In this document: one piece after another, positions 10,349-19,138 of the stretch
How the letters are laid out: the number at the start of each line of letters is the position of its first letter
Numbering within the stretch: position 1 is the stretch's first letter
NCBI GenBank assembly: GCA_013297875.1
Contig: JAAFIW010000004.1
Location: 62,001 to 126,000, forward strand
Length of the DNA: 64,000 bases
Direction of reading: 5' to 3'
DNA from: Comamonadaceae bacterium
GTDB taxonomy: Bacteria; Pseudomonadota; Gammaproteobacteria; Burkholderiales; Burkholderiaceae_C
Notes under the pieces: generated by a model
Seen by the model: only the letters and a program-made list of their open reading frames with translations
The model's database searches: none
What the model was told of the DNA's origin: nothing
Made by a program: the position numbers and the translations under genes

Positions 10349-13120
10349 CTAACTGTTGCGGTTATCTGAGCCACCGGACCCAGCAACCCCAGAGTCACCC
10401 CGTCGAATCACGGCAGTTTTTTCGAATGGATCGTCAGTTGTTGGGGTGACCTTCTGGGTTGCATCATATCCTGATGCCCGAGGCGCGGCACCTGGACGCA
10501 TCACAACCGTGGCATCGCTGTCTACGACTTGTGGTGAACTTGCAAGGGGGTGCCTCATCACCGCCGTTTTCTCCAGCGCACTTTGACCAGAGGTGTGCGG
10601 CACGCTCAGGCCAGACAACAACCTGAGGTCTGCAGCAAATTTGTCACCGTCTTGATACCGAGCTTCCGACTTTTTGCTGAGCGCCAACGCAACGACACGA
10701 GCAATCTGCTCCGGCAAATCTCGACGAACCATCCGAATATCTGGAGCTTCCTCATTGGCGATTTTGTACATTAACTCAGCCATGGAGTCTCCCCGGAAAG
10801 GCAAAACTCCGGCCAGCATCTGATAGAGCATGACACCCAAAGAATAGAGATCTGATCGCCCGTCTACTTTCTTTCCCGCGATTTGCTCAGGCGACATAAA
10901 ACTAGGCGTTCCTAACACCAAGCCCGTCTTTGTCTTGCTGGAATCTGTAATTCTTGCAATACCAAAATCCGTCACTTTGACCGTATCACTCTGCAACTCA
11001 TACATAATATTTGCGGGCTTGATATCACGATGAACTACATTTTGCCTGTGAGCATAAGCCAATGCTTCGGCAACTCGCGCCACAATGGATAAAACCGTCG
11101 GTACAGGTAGCAGATTTCCATCCCGGCAGAAATCTGCCAAGTCTTTTCCTTTGAGAAACTCCATGGCAATATAAGCGAGATCATGCTCCTCGCCCGCATC
11201 AAATATGGTCACTATATTTTGATGCTGAAGCCTGCCAGCTGTCTCGGCTTCGCGAAAGAAGCGCTCGCGGGCGTCTACGAGTTCCTCACCTTCAAACTCC
11301 TGCGCAAGGGCCATGGTTTTGATGGCAACCACGCGACCAATCTTCGGGTCTTTGCCGAGATAGACCACACCCATTGCACCCTTGCCGAGTTCTTTCTCAA
11401 CTTGGTAGCGTCCGAGCATTGGTTTTTCAACGCCGCCGCCGTCAAGCAGAACGGTACCTCCAGGATGACTTCCGCCACCCCCTAGTATGACCGTTTCTGA
11501 CAGATTTTTAGCGCGATTCAGTTTCGCCGCAAGCCCTTTGAAGTCTTTGTTCAAACTTGCCATGTATTCATATACAGCTTGAGCCTTGTTGAATTGCCGC
11601 TTTCGTTCGAAATCCAGCGCCAGATTACCCATATTGTCCATCAACGCATCGCTATATGGCACCCGACGAAAGCGGTCGAAGGCCATATCGAGCTGTCCTT
11701 GTCCTTGATGTGCCAAGCCCATCATGCGATTTGTCTCCGCGGACTCCTCGTCGGATTTGACTTTTCCGGCTTCAGTAACCAGGAACCGTTTGGTGGTGAG
11801 CGCAAGATGCCCGACCAAAAGCAAGGTGGCAGGTAAAACAAGCTTTAACCACAAGGAAGCGCCTGCCAACAAACCAAACTCACTTATCAGAATCAAACTG
11901 AACAGCACCGCAGTGATGGCTGCCGAAACACCAGCAGACAATCTGGGAAGCAAGGCAATCAAGTATGCCGCCACCAGCAAAAAGACCCCGAAACTAACCC
12001 AAAGACCCCAACCGGGTGCAACGATAAAATGCTCGCTCAAGATACTCGAAGTAATATGAGCAATCATTTCAGCCGGACTCATATTGGATGAAGCAATCGG
12101 AGTAGAGAAAAAACTACCCACACCAGCAGCCGTTGCACCGATTAGAACGACCTTATCTGCATACTTTGATGCAGGGATCTTCCCTGATAGCACATCGTAA
12201 AAAGAGTCTATCGGAAATGCCGGTTTCCCATCACGACTCTTATAGAATTGCGGAAGCATTCTTGCGGATTCATCGGTCTTGATACGCAGCTTGCCAATTT
12301 GTACTGACTGTCCAGGATTCAATTTAATATCAGCCATTGCAAGGTTCAGGCTTTTCGCTGCTGCCAACAACGCCATGGACGGAACCGCCATTCCATAGTA
12401 GTTGATGAGCAATGGCTCTGAACGAACCGTTCCATCAACGATGTCTTTCGCTTGATTCAAGTGAGCAACGCCGGCCGACGCGGTTCCAATTGTTTCAATC
12501 GGCTGCTGGCCACTGATTGCCTGTACCGAAAACCCACCGTTCTCCTCCACAGCACTCTTCATCGCGAAAGGAGGCAACGGTGAATCCGGTTTTCCTAGTG
12601 GGTCACCCGTGACAAAAACTGATGGAAGCAATACGTTTCCTGCCTTCATGACGCTGGCCGCCAGCTTGGCGTCTGTATCGAGTGCGATTTCAGCTTCAGA
12701 AATCACCTTTGCCAATTGATCATTTACCTCAGCGGAGGCAGCACCAGACCCTGCTATTACCGACTTCATCTTTCGAATGTAGGGCAGGCCACGGTCAGTC
12801 TGAGGCTCAAAGAAAAACACGGTGTGCGCAATAGTCTTTACTTTGGCTGCGGACAGTTGATCAATCAGTTGCGCATGAATGTCTCGCGGCCAAGGCCACC
12901 GCCCTATGTTGGCGATGCTCTGATCATCAATGGCAATGATGGCGATCCGGTCAGAGGGTTGCTTACCCGTACTGGTGCTCGCATAGTCGTAAAGACGTCG
13001 CTCAAGCGTATCGATGAAATCCGTTGACTGATGGAACAGAAATACGGCAATCACCACCAGGCATCCAACGAACCAGTCGGAACGCCAAAACTGGCTGCGC
13101 TTAGATGAGGTAGCGCTCAC
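10349..13120 (-). CDS. CHASE2-domain transmembrane Ser/Thr protein kinase
   Basis: Receptor-like Hanks-type kinase of 923 aa and first gene of the operon. An N-terminal membrane segment leads into an extracytoplasmic CHASE2 domain (about 45-350), followed by about three membrane segments (355-440) and a helical TPR-like stretch (about 470-540). The kinase domain (about 570-830) has LGKGAMGVVYLG, VAIKTMA, HRDIKPANIMY, DFGIAR and GTPSFMSPEQ, so all catalytic residues are present. The ~88-residue tail repeats EKTAVMR, DATVVMR and EKTAVIR, candidate autophosphorylation and FHA docking sites. The start is GTG at 13120 with GGAG nine bases upstream; an ATG at 13127 is out of frame. The 183-base gap to terC must hold the operon promoter. 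Confidence 0.92.
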   Translation of the reverse strand: MSATSSKRSQFWRSDWFVGCLVVIAVFLFHQSTDFIDTLERRLYDYASTSTGKQPSDRIAIIAIDDQSIANIGRWPWPRDIHAQLIDQLSAAKVKTIAHTVFFFEPQTDRGLPYIRKMKSVIAGSGAASAEVNDQLAKVISEAEIALDTDAKLAASVMKAGNVLLPSVFVTGDPLGKPDSPLPPFAMKSAVEENGGFSVQAISGQQPIETIGTASAGVAHLNQAKDIVDGTVRSEPLLINYYGMAVPSMALLAAAKSLNLAMADIKLNPGQSVQIGKLRIKTDESARMLPQFYKSRDGKPAFPIDSFYDVLSGKIPASKYADKVVLIGATAAGVGSFFSTPIASSNMSPAEMIAHITSSILSEHFIVAPGWGLWVSFGVFLLVAAYLIALLPRLSAGVSAAITAVLFSLILISEFGLLAGASLWLKLVLPATLLLVGHLALTTKRFLVTEAGKVKSDEESAETNRMMGLAHQGQGQLDMAFDRFRRVPYSDALMDNMGNLALDFERKRQFNKAQAVYEYMASLNKDFKGLAAKLNRAKNLSETVILGGGGSHPGGTVLLDGGGVEKPMLGRYQVEKELGKGAMGVVYLGKDPKIGRVVAIKTMALAQEFEGEELVDARERFFREAETAGRLQHQNIVTIFDAGEEHDLAYIAMEFLKGKDLADFCRDGNLLPVPTVLSIVARVAEALAYAHRQNVVHRDIKPANIMYELQSDTVKVTDFGIARITDSSKTKTGLVLGTPSFMSPEQIAGKKVDGRSDLYSLGVMLYQMLAGVLPFRGDSMAELMYKIANEEAPDIRMVRRDLPEQIARVVALALSKKSEARYQDGDKFAADLRLLSGLSVPHTSGQSALEKTAVMRHPLASSPQVVDSDATVVMRPGAAPRASGYDATQKVTPTTDDPFEKTAVIRRGDSGVAGSGGSDNRNS

Positions 13121-13303
13121 GCAACATTCTCCGGAACGGCGGTCATGTTTGTCCGATCAAATTTCACAGCGAATGTTAGTCAAAAAAGCTGTAGCGGAAG
13201 CTCATCCGCACTCCTGTGGCGCGAAGGTAACAGACCGCAACCTGACGGACAAGCGACTTTGTCACGTTCAACTCGCAAGGTGTTGCAAATAAGTGGCATT
13301 TCA

Positions 13304-13987
13304 TCAGCTCGACTTGCCTCGCGCCCGCGCCTGAGACAACTTGCCCACCCCCACAACAAACGCAGCCCCTGCTACAGCAGCCGCATAGTGGAGCCAACCG
13401 TTTTGCGCCGCGACGTCTTTGAGAATCACGTCGCTCACAATGGTTTCGCCGGCCACCCAGCCAATCAAACCTGCACCCAGCACCACAATAATGGGGAAAC
13501 GCTCCATCAGCTTGATCATCAGCGTGCTGCCAAAAATCACCAGCGGAATGCTGATCGCCAGTCCCGCGATCAGCAAGGTGGTGTTGCCCTTGGCAGCAGC
13601 GGCAACGGCAATCACGTTGTCCAGGCTCATCACCAGATCGGCAATCAGAATCGTTCGGATGGCAACCAAGAGGCTGCCATGCTCTTTTTCCTGACCGTCT
13701 CCCTCGTGTTCATCGCCCAACAGTTGCAAGCCAATCCACAACAAAAGCAGCCCTCCGATGATTTGCAAATACGGCAAGGCCAACAGCTTCACTGCCACAA
13801 CGGTCAGCGCGATTCGCATTACCACCGCAGCACCAGAGCCCCAGAATATGGCCAGTCGCTGCTGATGGGGTGGCAGCGAACGGGCAGCCAACGCGATCAC
13901 CACCGCGTTGTCGCCCGACAAAATAATGTTGATCCAGATGATTTTGACCAGACCGATCCAGAACTCGGTGCTTTGCAGCATTTCCAT
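13304..13987 (-). CDS. TerC-family integral membrane protein
   Basis: TerC/YjbE-type membrane protein of 227 aa with about seven hydrophobic segments. The two family motifs with membrane aspartates are visible: ILSGDNAVVIALAAR near the N-terminus and VMSLDNVIAVAAAAKG near the middle. A charged loop rich in Glu and His (GDEHEGDGQEKEHG) separates the halves. Family members are linked to metal (Mn) efflux and tellurite resistance; substrate is not deducible here. The gene follows sucCD on the same strand after a hairpin terminator, so it is probably a separate unit. Its leader is too short, and too occupied by that terminator, for a yybP-ykoY riboswitch. Confidence 0.92.
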   Translation of the reverse strand: MEMLQSTEFWIGLVKIIWINIILSGDNAVVIALAARSLPPHQQRLAIFWGSGAAVVMRIALTVVAVKLLALPYLQIIGGLLLLWIGLQLLGDEHEGDGQEKEHGSLLVAIRTILIADLVMSLDNVIAVAAAAKGNTTLLIAGLAISIPLVIFGSTLMIKLMERFPIIVVLGAGLIGWVAGETIVSDVILKDVAAQNGWLHYAAAVAGAAFVVGVGKLSQARARGKSS

Positions 13988-14021
13988 GTTTCATGACTCC
14001 TTCAAGGTGTTTTGCGCAAGA

Positions 14022-14057
14022 AGAAAGCGCCCGAAACAATCGTCTAGGGCGCTTTCT
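14022..14057 (-). terminator. Hairpin terminator after sucCD
   Basis: Perfect 11-bp inverted repeat: AGAAAGCGCCC at 14022-14032 pairs with GGGCGCTTTCT at 14047-14057 across a 14-base loop. On the minus strand it is followed by TCTTG, a weak U-rich run. It lies about 60 bases past the sucD stop and before terC. Confidence 0.7.
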
Positions 14058-14115
14058 GGTTGGCTGATTTTTAAGTGTAGGCGGGCCCAGCAGCCACCTT
14101 GATTCGTGGTTTTGC

Positions 14116-15009
14116 TTACAACAGCGCTTTGAGCAGCTTGGCCATCTCGGATGGATTTCGCGTCACCTTGAAGCCGCATTCCTCCATGATCGCCAGCTTG
14201 GCGTCTGCCGTGTCGGCACCACCACTGATCAGTGCGCCAGCATGGCCCATGCGCTTGCCTGCTGGCGCGGTTACGCCGGCAATGAAGCCGACGATGGGCT
14301 TTTTCATATTGGCTTTGCACCAACGCGCTGCGTCGGCTTCATCCGGGCCACCAATTTCGCCGATCATGATCACGGCATCGGTGTCCGGGTCGTCGTTGAA
14401 CGCTTGCATCACGTCGATGTGCTTCAAGCCATTGATTGGGTCGCCGCCAATGCCCACCGCGCTGGACTGGCCCAGACCAATTTCCGTCAACTGGGCCACC
14501 GCTTCGTAGGTCAGCGTGCCGGAGCGCGACACCACGCCAATGCGGCCTTTGCGATGGATGTGGCCGGGCATGATGCCGATCTTGATTTCTTCGGGCGTGA
14601 TCAATCCAGGGCAATTAGGTCCCAACAACAGGGTTTTCTTGCCGCCAGCGGCCTCCTTGGCATTCATTTTGTTGCGCACTTCCAGCATGTCGCGAACAGG
14701 TATGCCTTCGGTGATGCAAATTGCCAGATCCAGATCGGCTTCCACGGCTTCCCAGATGGCGGCGGCGGCCCCTGCGGGCGGCACATAAATTACGCTCACG
14801 GTGGCCCCGGTTTGCGAAGCGGCTTCCTTGACCGAAGCGTAAATCGGGATATTGAAAATGCTCTCACCGGCTTTTTTGGGATTTACACCGGCCACAAAGC
14901 AGTTTTTGCCATTGGCATATTCCTGGCACTTCTCGGTGTGGAACTGCCCGGTCTTGCCAGTGATGCCTTGGGTGATGACTTTGGTGTTTTTGTTGATGTA
15001 GATGGACAT
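14116..15009 (-). CDS. sucD: Succinate-CoA ligase, alpha subunit
   Basis: Alpha subunit (297 aa) of succinyl-CoA synthetase, the substrate-level phosphorylation step of the TCA cycle. The CoA-binding Rossmann domain begins MSIYINKNTKVITQGITGKT and the phosphohistidine loop is in GHAGALISGG near the C-terminus. The ligase half has GGDPINGLKHIDVMQAF. Length is that of the E. coli protein with a few extra residues. It follows sucC by 9 bases, so the two are co-transcribed and give equal subunits of the complex. Confidence 0.97.
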   Translation of the reverse strand: MSIYINKNTKVITQGITGKTGQFHTEKCQEYANGKNCFVAGVNPKKAGESIFNIPIYASVKEAASQTGATVSVIYVPPAGAAAAIWEAVEADLDLAICITEGIPVRDMLEVRNKMNAKEAAGGKKTLLLGPNCPGLITPEEIKIGIMPGHIHRKGRIGVVSRSGTLTYEAVAQLTEIGLGQSSAVGIGGDPINGLKHIDVMQAFNDDPDTDAVIMIGEIGGPDEADAARWCKANMKKPIVGFIAGVTAPAGKRMGHAGALISGGADTADAKLAIMEECGFKVTRNPSEMAKLLKALL

Positions 15010-15018
15010 ATGAGCTCC

Positions 15019-16182
15019 TTACTTCGCCACAGCGGCAACAACTTTTTGGGCGGCTTCGGCCATGGTGTCGGCGCTGATGATGGGCAGGCCGGAGTCTTTG
15101 AGCATTTGCTTGCCCAGCTCTTCGTTGGTGCCCTTCATGCGCACCACCAGCGGCACGCTCAGGTTGGTGGCTTTGCAGGCGGTGATCACGCCGGTGGCAA
15201 TGGTGTCGCATTTCATGATGCCACCAAAGATGTTGACCATGATGGCCTTGACCTTGGGGTTTTTCAGCATGATCTTGAAGGCTTCGGTCACCTTCTCCGG
15301 CGTTGCGCCGCCACCCACGTCCAGGAAGTTGGCTGGCTCTGCGCCATACAGCTTGATGGTGTCCATGGTGGCCATGGCCAGGCCCGCGCCATTGACCAGG
15401 CAACCAATATTGCCGTCCAGGCTGATGTAAGCCAGATCAAATTTGCTGGCTTCGATCTCGGCGGCGTCTTCTTCGTCCAGGTCGCGCAGGGCCACGATGT
15501 CGGGGTGGCGGAACAGCGCGTTGCTGTCAAAGTTGAATTTGGCGTCCAGCGCCTTGATGCCGCCATTGCCTTCCAGAATCAGGGGGTTGATCTCGACCAG
15601 CGAGGCGTCGGTGTCCATGTAGCACTTGTAGAGCTTCTGCAGCACATCCACGTAGGCGGCAGTGCTGGCAGCAGGAACGCCCATGCCGTCAGAAAGGTGC
15701 TTGCCCTGCTCGGCCGTCAAACCCACCAGCGGGTCTACAAATGCCTTGATGATTTTCTCGGGCGTGTCATGGGCTACCGCTTCGATGTCCATGCCACCTT
15801 CGCTGCTCGCCATGAAGGCCACTTTTTGCGTGGCGCGGTCGGTGACCACGGACACGTACAACTCTTTCTGGATGTCGGCACCATCTTCGATGAAGAGGCG
15901 GCGAACTTTTTGACCTTCCGGCCCGGTTTGCACGGTTTTGAGCTGCATACCCAAAATTTCACCAGCCAGTTTTTTCACGTCGTCAATGCTGCGCGCCAGC
16001 TTTACGCCGCCACCCTTGCCGCGTCCACCGGCGTGGATTTGCGCCTTGACCACCCACACAGGCCCACCCAATTTTTGGGCTGCTTCCACAGCCTCTTGCA
16101 CGGTGAAGGCAGGGATTCCGCGAGGAACCGGGATGCCAAAATTGCGCAAGATGTCCTTGCCTTGGTATTCGTGAATCTTCAT
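15019..16182 (-). CDS. sucC: Succinate-CoA ligase, beta subunit
   Basis: Beta subunit (387 aa) carrying the ATP-grasp domain. It begins [20 protein letters not shown], the standard SucC start, so the ATG at 16182 is preferred to longer in-frame extensions; GAGAGAGACC precedes it. Nucleotide-binding [20 protein letters not shown] and the C-terminal [21 protein letters not shown] CoA-ligase region are visible. It is the first gene of sucCD and is divergent from argC, with 149 bases between the starts. Length matches the family. Confidence 0.97.
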   Translation of the reverse strand: MKIHEYQGKDILRNFGIPVPRGIPAFTVQEAVEAAQKLGGPVWVVKAQIHAGGRGKGGGVKLARSIDDVKKLAGEILGMQLKTVQTGPEGQKVRRLFIEDGADIQKELYVSVVTDRATQKVAFMASSEGGMDIEAVAHDTPEKIIKAFVDPLVGLTAEQGKHLSDGMGVPAASTAAYVDVLQKLYKCYMDTDASLVEINPLILEGNGGIKALDAKFNFDSNALFRHPDIVALRDLDEEDAAEIEASKFDLAYISLDGNIGCLVNGAGLAMATMDTIKLYGAEPANFLDVGGGATPEKVTEAFKIMLKNPKVKAIMVNIFGGIMKCDTIATGVITACKATNLSVPLVVRMKGTNEELGKQMLKDSGLPIISADTMAEAAQKVVAAVAK

Positions 16183-16331
16183 GAGGTCTCTCTCAAGAAT
16201 TAATGGTTTTTGGGGGGCGGTTGTTGTGGCGGACACAACAGACTCCAGGCGGGCGCAAACTGTATCATGCTGCATCGCACCAACTTGGCGCAGCACCCCG
16301 CACACCTTGCGTTTGCTTGAAAGGACGTTTC

Positions 16332-17258
16332 ATGCCCAAAGTCTTTATTGATGGCGAAGCTGGCACCACCGGCTTGCAGATTCGTGAGCGGCTGCAAACC
16401 ATGCCGCAAATTCAGTTGATCAGCATTGCCGCAGAGTTGCGCAAAGACGCTGCTGCCAAGCGTGATTTGATGGCGCAGGTGGATCTGGTGATCTTGTGCC
16501 TGCACGACGACGCAGCCCGCGAATCGGTCGCCATGATCGACAGCCTATCCGGTAAAAAGCCAAAAATCATTGACGCATCGACTGCTCACCGGACCGCAGC
16601 GGGCTGGGTATTTGGCTTTCCGGAGTTGACGGCAGGCCAGCAAGCCGCCGTCAAGGCCGCCGACCGGGTGGCCAACCCCGGCTGCTACGCCAGTGGTGCC
16701 ATCGCCGTGCTGCGGCCCCTGGTTGACGCGGGCGTGCTGCCCGTGGACTACCCCTTAAGCCTGCCCGCCGTCAGCGGCTACTCAGGCGGTGGCCGCAGCA
16801 TGATTGAGGCCTACGAAACGCCCGACTCCGCTGCGCGCGCGCCCGCTTACGAGCTCTACGCGCTGGGCCTGTCTCACAAGCACATTCCGGAAATCATGCG
16901 CTACACCGGCCTGACACGCCGCCCGGTGTTCATGCCCGCCGTGGGCAACTTCCGTGAAGGCATGCTGGTTCAGTTGCCTCTGCACCTGGACACCTTGCCC
17001 AGCCAGCCTACGTTGGCGCATTTACATGCGGTCTATGCCAAGCACTATGCGGGTTCGCAGTGGATCACCGCAGAACCGGCTCCCGCTGACAACAAGCTGG
17101 ATCCGTTGGGTGTGAACCACACCAACAAGCTGGAAATTCGCGTATTCGGCAACGCCGAACACCGCCAAGCCGTGGTAGTAGCCCGGTTGGACAATTTGGG
17201 TAAGGGTGCCAGCGGTGCAGCGGTACAAAACCTGCAACTGATGCTGGGACTTGGCTAA
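16332..17258 (+). CDS. argC: N-acetyl-gamma-glutamyl-phosphate reductase, type 2
   Basis: NADPH-dependent reductase of arginine synthesis, 308 aa, of the shorter type 2 ArgC form. It begins [20 protein letters not shown], a dinucleotide-binding N-terminus. The catalytic Cys is in [12 protein letters not shown], and [13 protein letters not shown] and the [14 protein letters not shown] loop are present. The ATG at 16332 fits the family; an upstream in-frame extension is not family-like. It stands alone, away from other arg genes, and is followed by a copy of the dispersed repeat. Confidence 0.95.
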   Translation: MPKVFIDGEAGTTGLQIRERLQTMPQIQLISIAAELRKDAAAKRDLMAQVDLVILCLHDDAARESVAMIDSLSGKKPKIIDASTAHRTAAGWVFGFPELTAGQQAAVKAADRVANPGCYASGAIAVLRPLVDAGVLPVDYPLSLPAVSGYSGGGRSMIEAYETPDSAARAPAYELYALGLSHKHIPEIMRYTGLTRRPVFMPAVGNFREGMLVQLPLHLDTLPSQPTLAHLHAVYAKHYAGSQWITAEPAPADNKLDPLGVNHTNKLEIRVFGNAEHRQAVVVARLDNLGKGASGAAVQNLQLMLGLG

Positions 17259-17262
17259 GAAA

Positions 17263-17295
17263 GCGCTATTTATTTAATAGCTGCTTGAGCGCATC
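17263..17295. repeat. Dispersed Comamonadaceae-type repeat, copy 2
   Basis: Reads CGCTATTTATTTAATAG then CTGCTTGAGCGCATCC just after the argC stop. GCTATT/AATAGC can pair. It may serve as the argC terminator-like structure, though no U-run is obvious. Confidence 0.65.
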
Positions 17296-17343
17296 CAATA
17301 AGCACACAGGCCCGTTTTCATCAAATAGCGGAGCTCTTCAGCC

Positions 17344-17712
17344 CTAGCTGGCCATGCTCTTGCTCACCAGCGCATGCACCAAGCCCGCCAGGGCCAGCAG
17401 GCACAACATGACCAGCGCCCACAAGCCCCACAGCACGGGAACGATCCAGCCCAGCAGCGAGGTCAGCCACGGCGCATAGGTGGCCAGGGCTTGTAGCCAC
17501 TTGGACAGCATGCCCAGCACCTGCTCAACCTGAGCCGGGTCGACCCAGATGCCCAGCCAGGCGGGCACGGGCCACTGGGCCATGCGGCCCATGCTTTCCA
17601 GCGTGCCAGGCGTCATGTCCACCAGCCAGCCCACGGCCGATGTCAGCACCAGCACGGTGAGCGTGAGCAGCAGGCCCATGATGGCGGCGATGACCCAAAT
17701 CACAATTTTCAT
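17344..17712 (-). CDS. Small membrane protein of unknown function
   Basis: Protein of 122 aa that I do not recognise. It has a hydrophobic N-terminus that could be a membrane anchor or signal (MKIVIWVIAAIMGLLLTLTV) and two close hydrophobic segments near the C-terminus (about 85-118). A Pro/Trp-rich middle (MAQWPVPAWLGIWVDPAQVE) may be exposed to the periplasm. It follows the DUF456 protein gene by 15 bases on the same strand, so the two are probably co-transcribed and both act in the inner membrane. No catalytic motif is visible. Confidence 0.7.
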   Translation of the reverse strand: MKIVIWVIAAIMGLLLTLTVLVLTSAVGWLVDMTPGTLESMGRMAQWPVPAWLGIWVDPAQVEQVLGMLSKWLQALATYAPWLTSLLGWIVPVLWGLWALVMLCLLALAGLVHALVSKSMAS

Positions 17713-17727
17713 AGCAACACCCTTTGT

Positions 17728-18210
17728 TCAAACAACCAACGCGCCCACAAAGATGCCAATCATCATGAGGGCGATGACCACTTTCGCAATCAGCCCCGCC
17801 ATGATGCCCAGCCAGGTGGCTATCCCGACTTTGAACGCGCGGTCGCGGTCTTTTTGGGCGATGTATTCGCCCACCGCGGCACCCACCAAGGGCATGAACA
17901 GCACGCCGATCAGCCCCATGAAAATGCCCACCACCGTGCCGATGAGGGCACCGATGATGGCTTGGCGGCTGGCCCCGGCTTTGCGCGCACCCAGCAGCCC
18001 GGCCACGTAGTCCAGCACCCAGGCGATGACTGCCAGCACACTCACGACGACGACGGTGAACACGCTGATGCGGGTGAAGTCATCAATCCACGCACCCAGC
18101 ACAACGCCCGCCAGCACAAACAACACACCCGGTATGGCGGGCAGCACCGTGCCTGCCAGGCCCACCACAATCAGCGCGCCGCTGAGTACCCACCAAGCTG
18201 TTGTTTCCAT
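17728..18210 (-). CDS. DUF456 family membrane protein
   Basis: Protein of 160 aa made almost wholly of hydrophobic segments with glycine-rich motifs (GLAGTVLPAIPGVLFVLAG and GALIGTVVGIFMGLIGVLF). This repeated Gly-rich layout is that of DUF456 proteins, whose function is unknown. A short polar loop with EYIAQKDRDRAFKVG separates the last two segments. It heads a two-gene unit with the small membrane protein downstream. The region before its start holds the ATGACAGATGAC dyad repeat. Confidence 0.8.
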   Translation of the reverse strand: METTAWWVLSGALIVVGLAGTVLPAIPGVLFVLAGVVLGAWIDDFTRISVFTVVVVSVLAVIAWVLDYVAGLLGARKAGASRQAIIGALIGTVVGIFMGLIGVLFMPLVGAAVGEYIAQKDRDRAFKVGIATWLGIMAGLIAKVVIALMMIGIFVGALVV

Positions 18211-18261
18211 AGGTTCTTTCTACCGACCAGCGATAACAAATGACTCGCCCTTCGGGCCGTG

Positions 18262-18310
18262 ATGACAGATGACTGAAACGCCGCCAGTGGTTTGTCGGGT
18301 CATCTGTCAT
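18262..18310. repeat. ATGACAGATGAC dyad repeat, copy 1
   Basis: Perfect 12-bp inverted repeat: ATGACAGATGAC at 18262-18273 and GTCATCTGTCAT at 18299-18310, loop 25 bases. An outer, imperfect pair (ACAAATGACT near 18233 and AGTCACTTGT near 18336) surrounds it. The same dyad recurs at 62398-62481, and the related ATGACAAATGAC forms the purK start at 24067. It lies between the convergently placed repeat-flanked ends of the DUF456 and phosphoesterase genes. Confidence 0.65.
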
Positions 18311-18355
18311 TGAGCCTCAGCGCGGCGAAGTCACTTGTCATGGTTGGAGCACCAT

Positions 18356-19138
18356 CTACCTTGCAGGTTCAATGGGGGTTACTTTGACCAACCCAAAAGC
18401 GCGCTGGCCTTCACCAAAATCCCAGCGCTCAATGGCACAGCGGCCACCTGCCCAGCGCACCAGATTCACCGAGTTGGGCACGCCCTGGCGCACACGGCGC
18501 GAGATGGCGGTGCCGGCTTGCACAGCCCACACGGGGCGCGCCATGCCGGGCAGCGGCAGCACATACGACAGGTGAATGTGACCGCTCATCACCAAGTCGG
18601 CCCCGGCGGCGGCCCAGGCTTGCTGGGCCTGCGCATGGCCGCGCAGCACGTTGTTTTGCTCCGCCGCATCGGCCACTGCAATGGGCTGGTGCACCACCAC
18701 CACGCGCAGCTGCTGCGCGGTGGCGGTTTGCAGCAGCCCGGCCACACGCGCCACCTGCTGGGGCGACACCTGCCCATGCTTGTGGCGCAGGCGGCGGGTG
18801 GTTTTCACGCCCAGCACCAGCAGGTCGGGCGTGGAGACCACGGGCTGCACGTCGGGGCCAAAGGCTTGAGCAAAAGCGCGGTAGGGGTAAAAGGCGCGGG
18901 CGACCAGGTCAAACAGCGCAATGTCATGGTTGCCGGGAATGGCCAGCACCGGCGCGCCCAGTTGCGCCACAAACGCGCGGGCTGCTTCAAACTCGCTGGC
19001 CCGCGCACGCTGCGTGATGTCGCCCGACAGCACCACCAGATCTGGCTTTTGTTGCGCGGCCAGCGCCAGCAGGGCTTGCACCACGGCGGGCTGCTCGGTT
19101 CCAAAGTGCGTGTCTGAAATGTGCAGGATGACGCTCAT
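18356..19138 (-). CDS. Calcineurin-like metallophosphoesterase
   Basis: Metal-dependent phosphoesterase of 260 aa. All five family motifs appear in order: HISDTHFG, LSGDITQRA, IPGNHDIAL, VVVHQP and MSGHIHLSY. These supply the Asp, His and Asn ligands of a dinuclear centre. There is no signal peptide, so it is cytoplasmic. It resembles CpdA/Icc-type phosphodiesterases in layout, but a cyclic nucleotide substrate is not proven. Its ATG overlaps the stop of the lipid kinase gene by 4 bases (ATGA), implying translational coupling. Confidence 0.88.
   Translation of the reverse strand: MSVILHISDTHFGTEQPAVVQALLALAAQQKPDLVVLSGDITQRARASEFEAARAFVAQLGAPVLAIPGNHDIALFDLVARAFYPYRAFAQAFGPDVQPVVSTPDLLVLGVKTTRRLRHKHGQVSPQQVARVAGLLQTATAQQLRVVVVHQPIAVADAAEQNNVLRGHAQAQQAWAAAGADLVMSGHIHLSYVLPLPGMARPVWAVQAGTAISRRVRQGVPNSVNLVRWAGGRCAIERWDFGEGQRAFGLVKVTPIEPAR

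Noticed and set aside
13125..13127. ATG as start of the CHASE2 kinase
   Set aside because: It is out of frame with the kinase; GTG at 13120 with GGAG upstream is used instead.
13988..14115. Possible manganese (yybP-ykoY) riboswitch upstream of terC
   Set aside because: Only 128 bases are available, much of it taken by the sucD terminator hairpin, and no conserved core was seen.
14242..16203. A 653-codon open frame on the plus strand opposite sucCD
   Set aside because: It is His/Gly/Val-rich, without domain features, and exactly shadows two unambiguous genes on the other strand; high GC content creates such frames.
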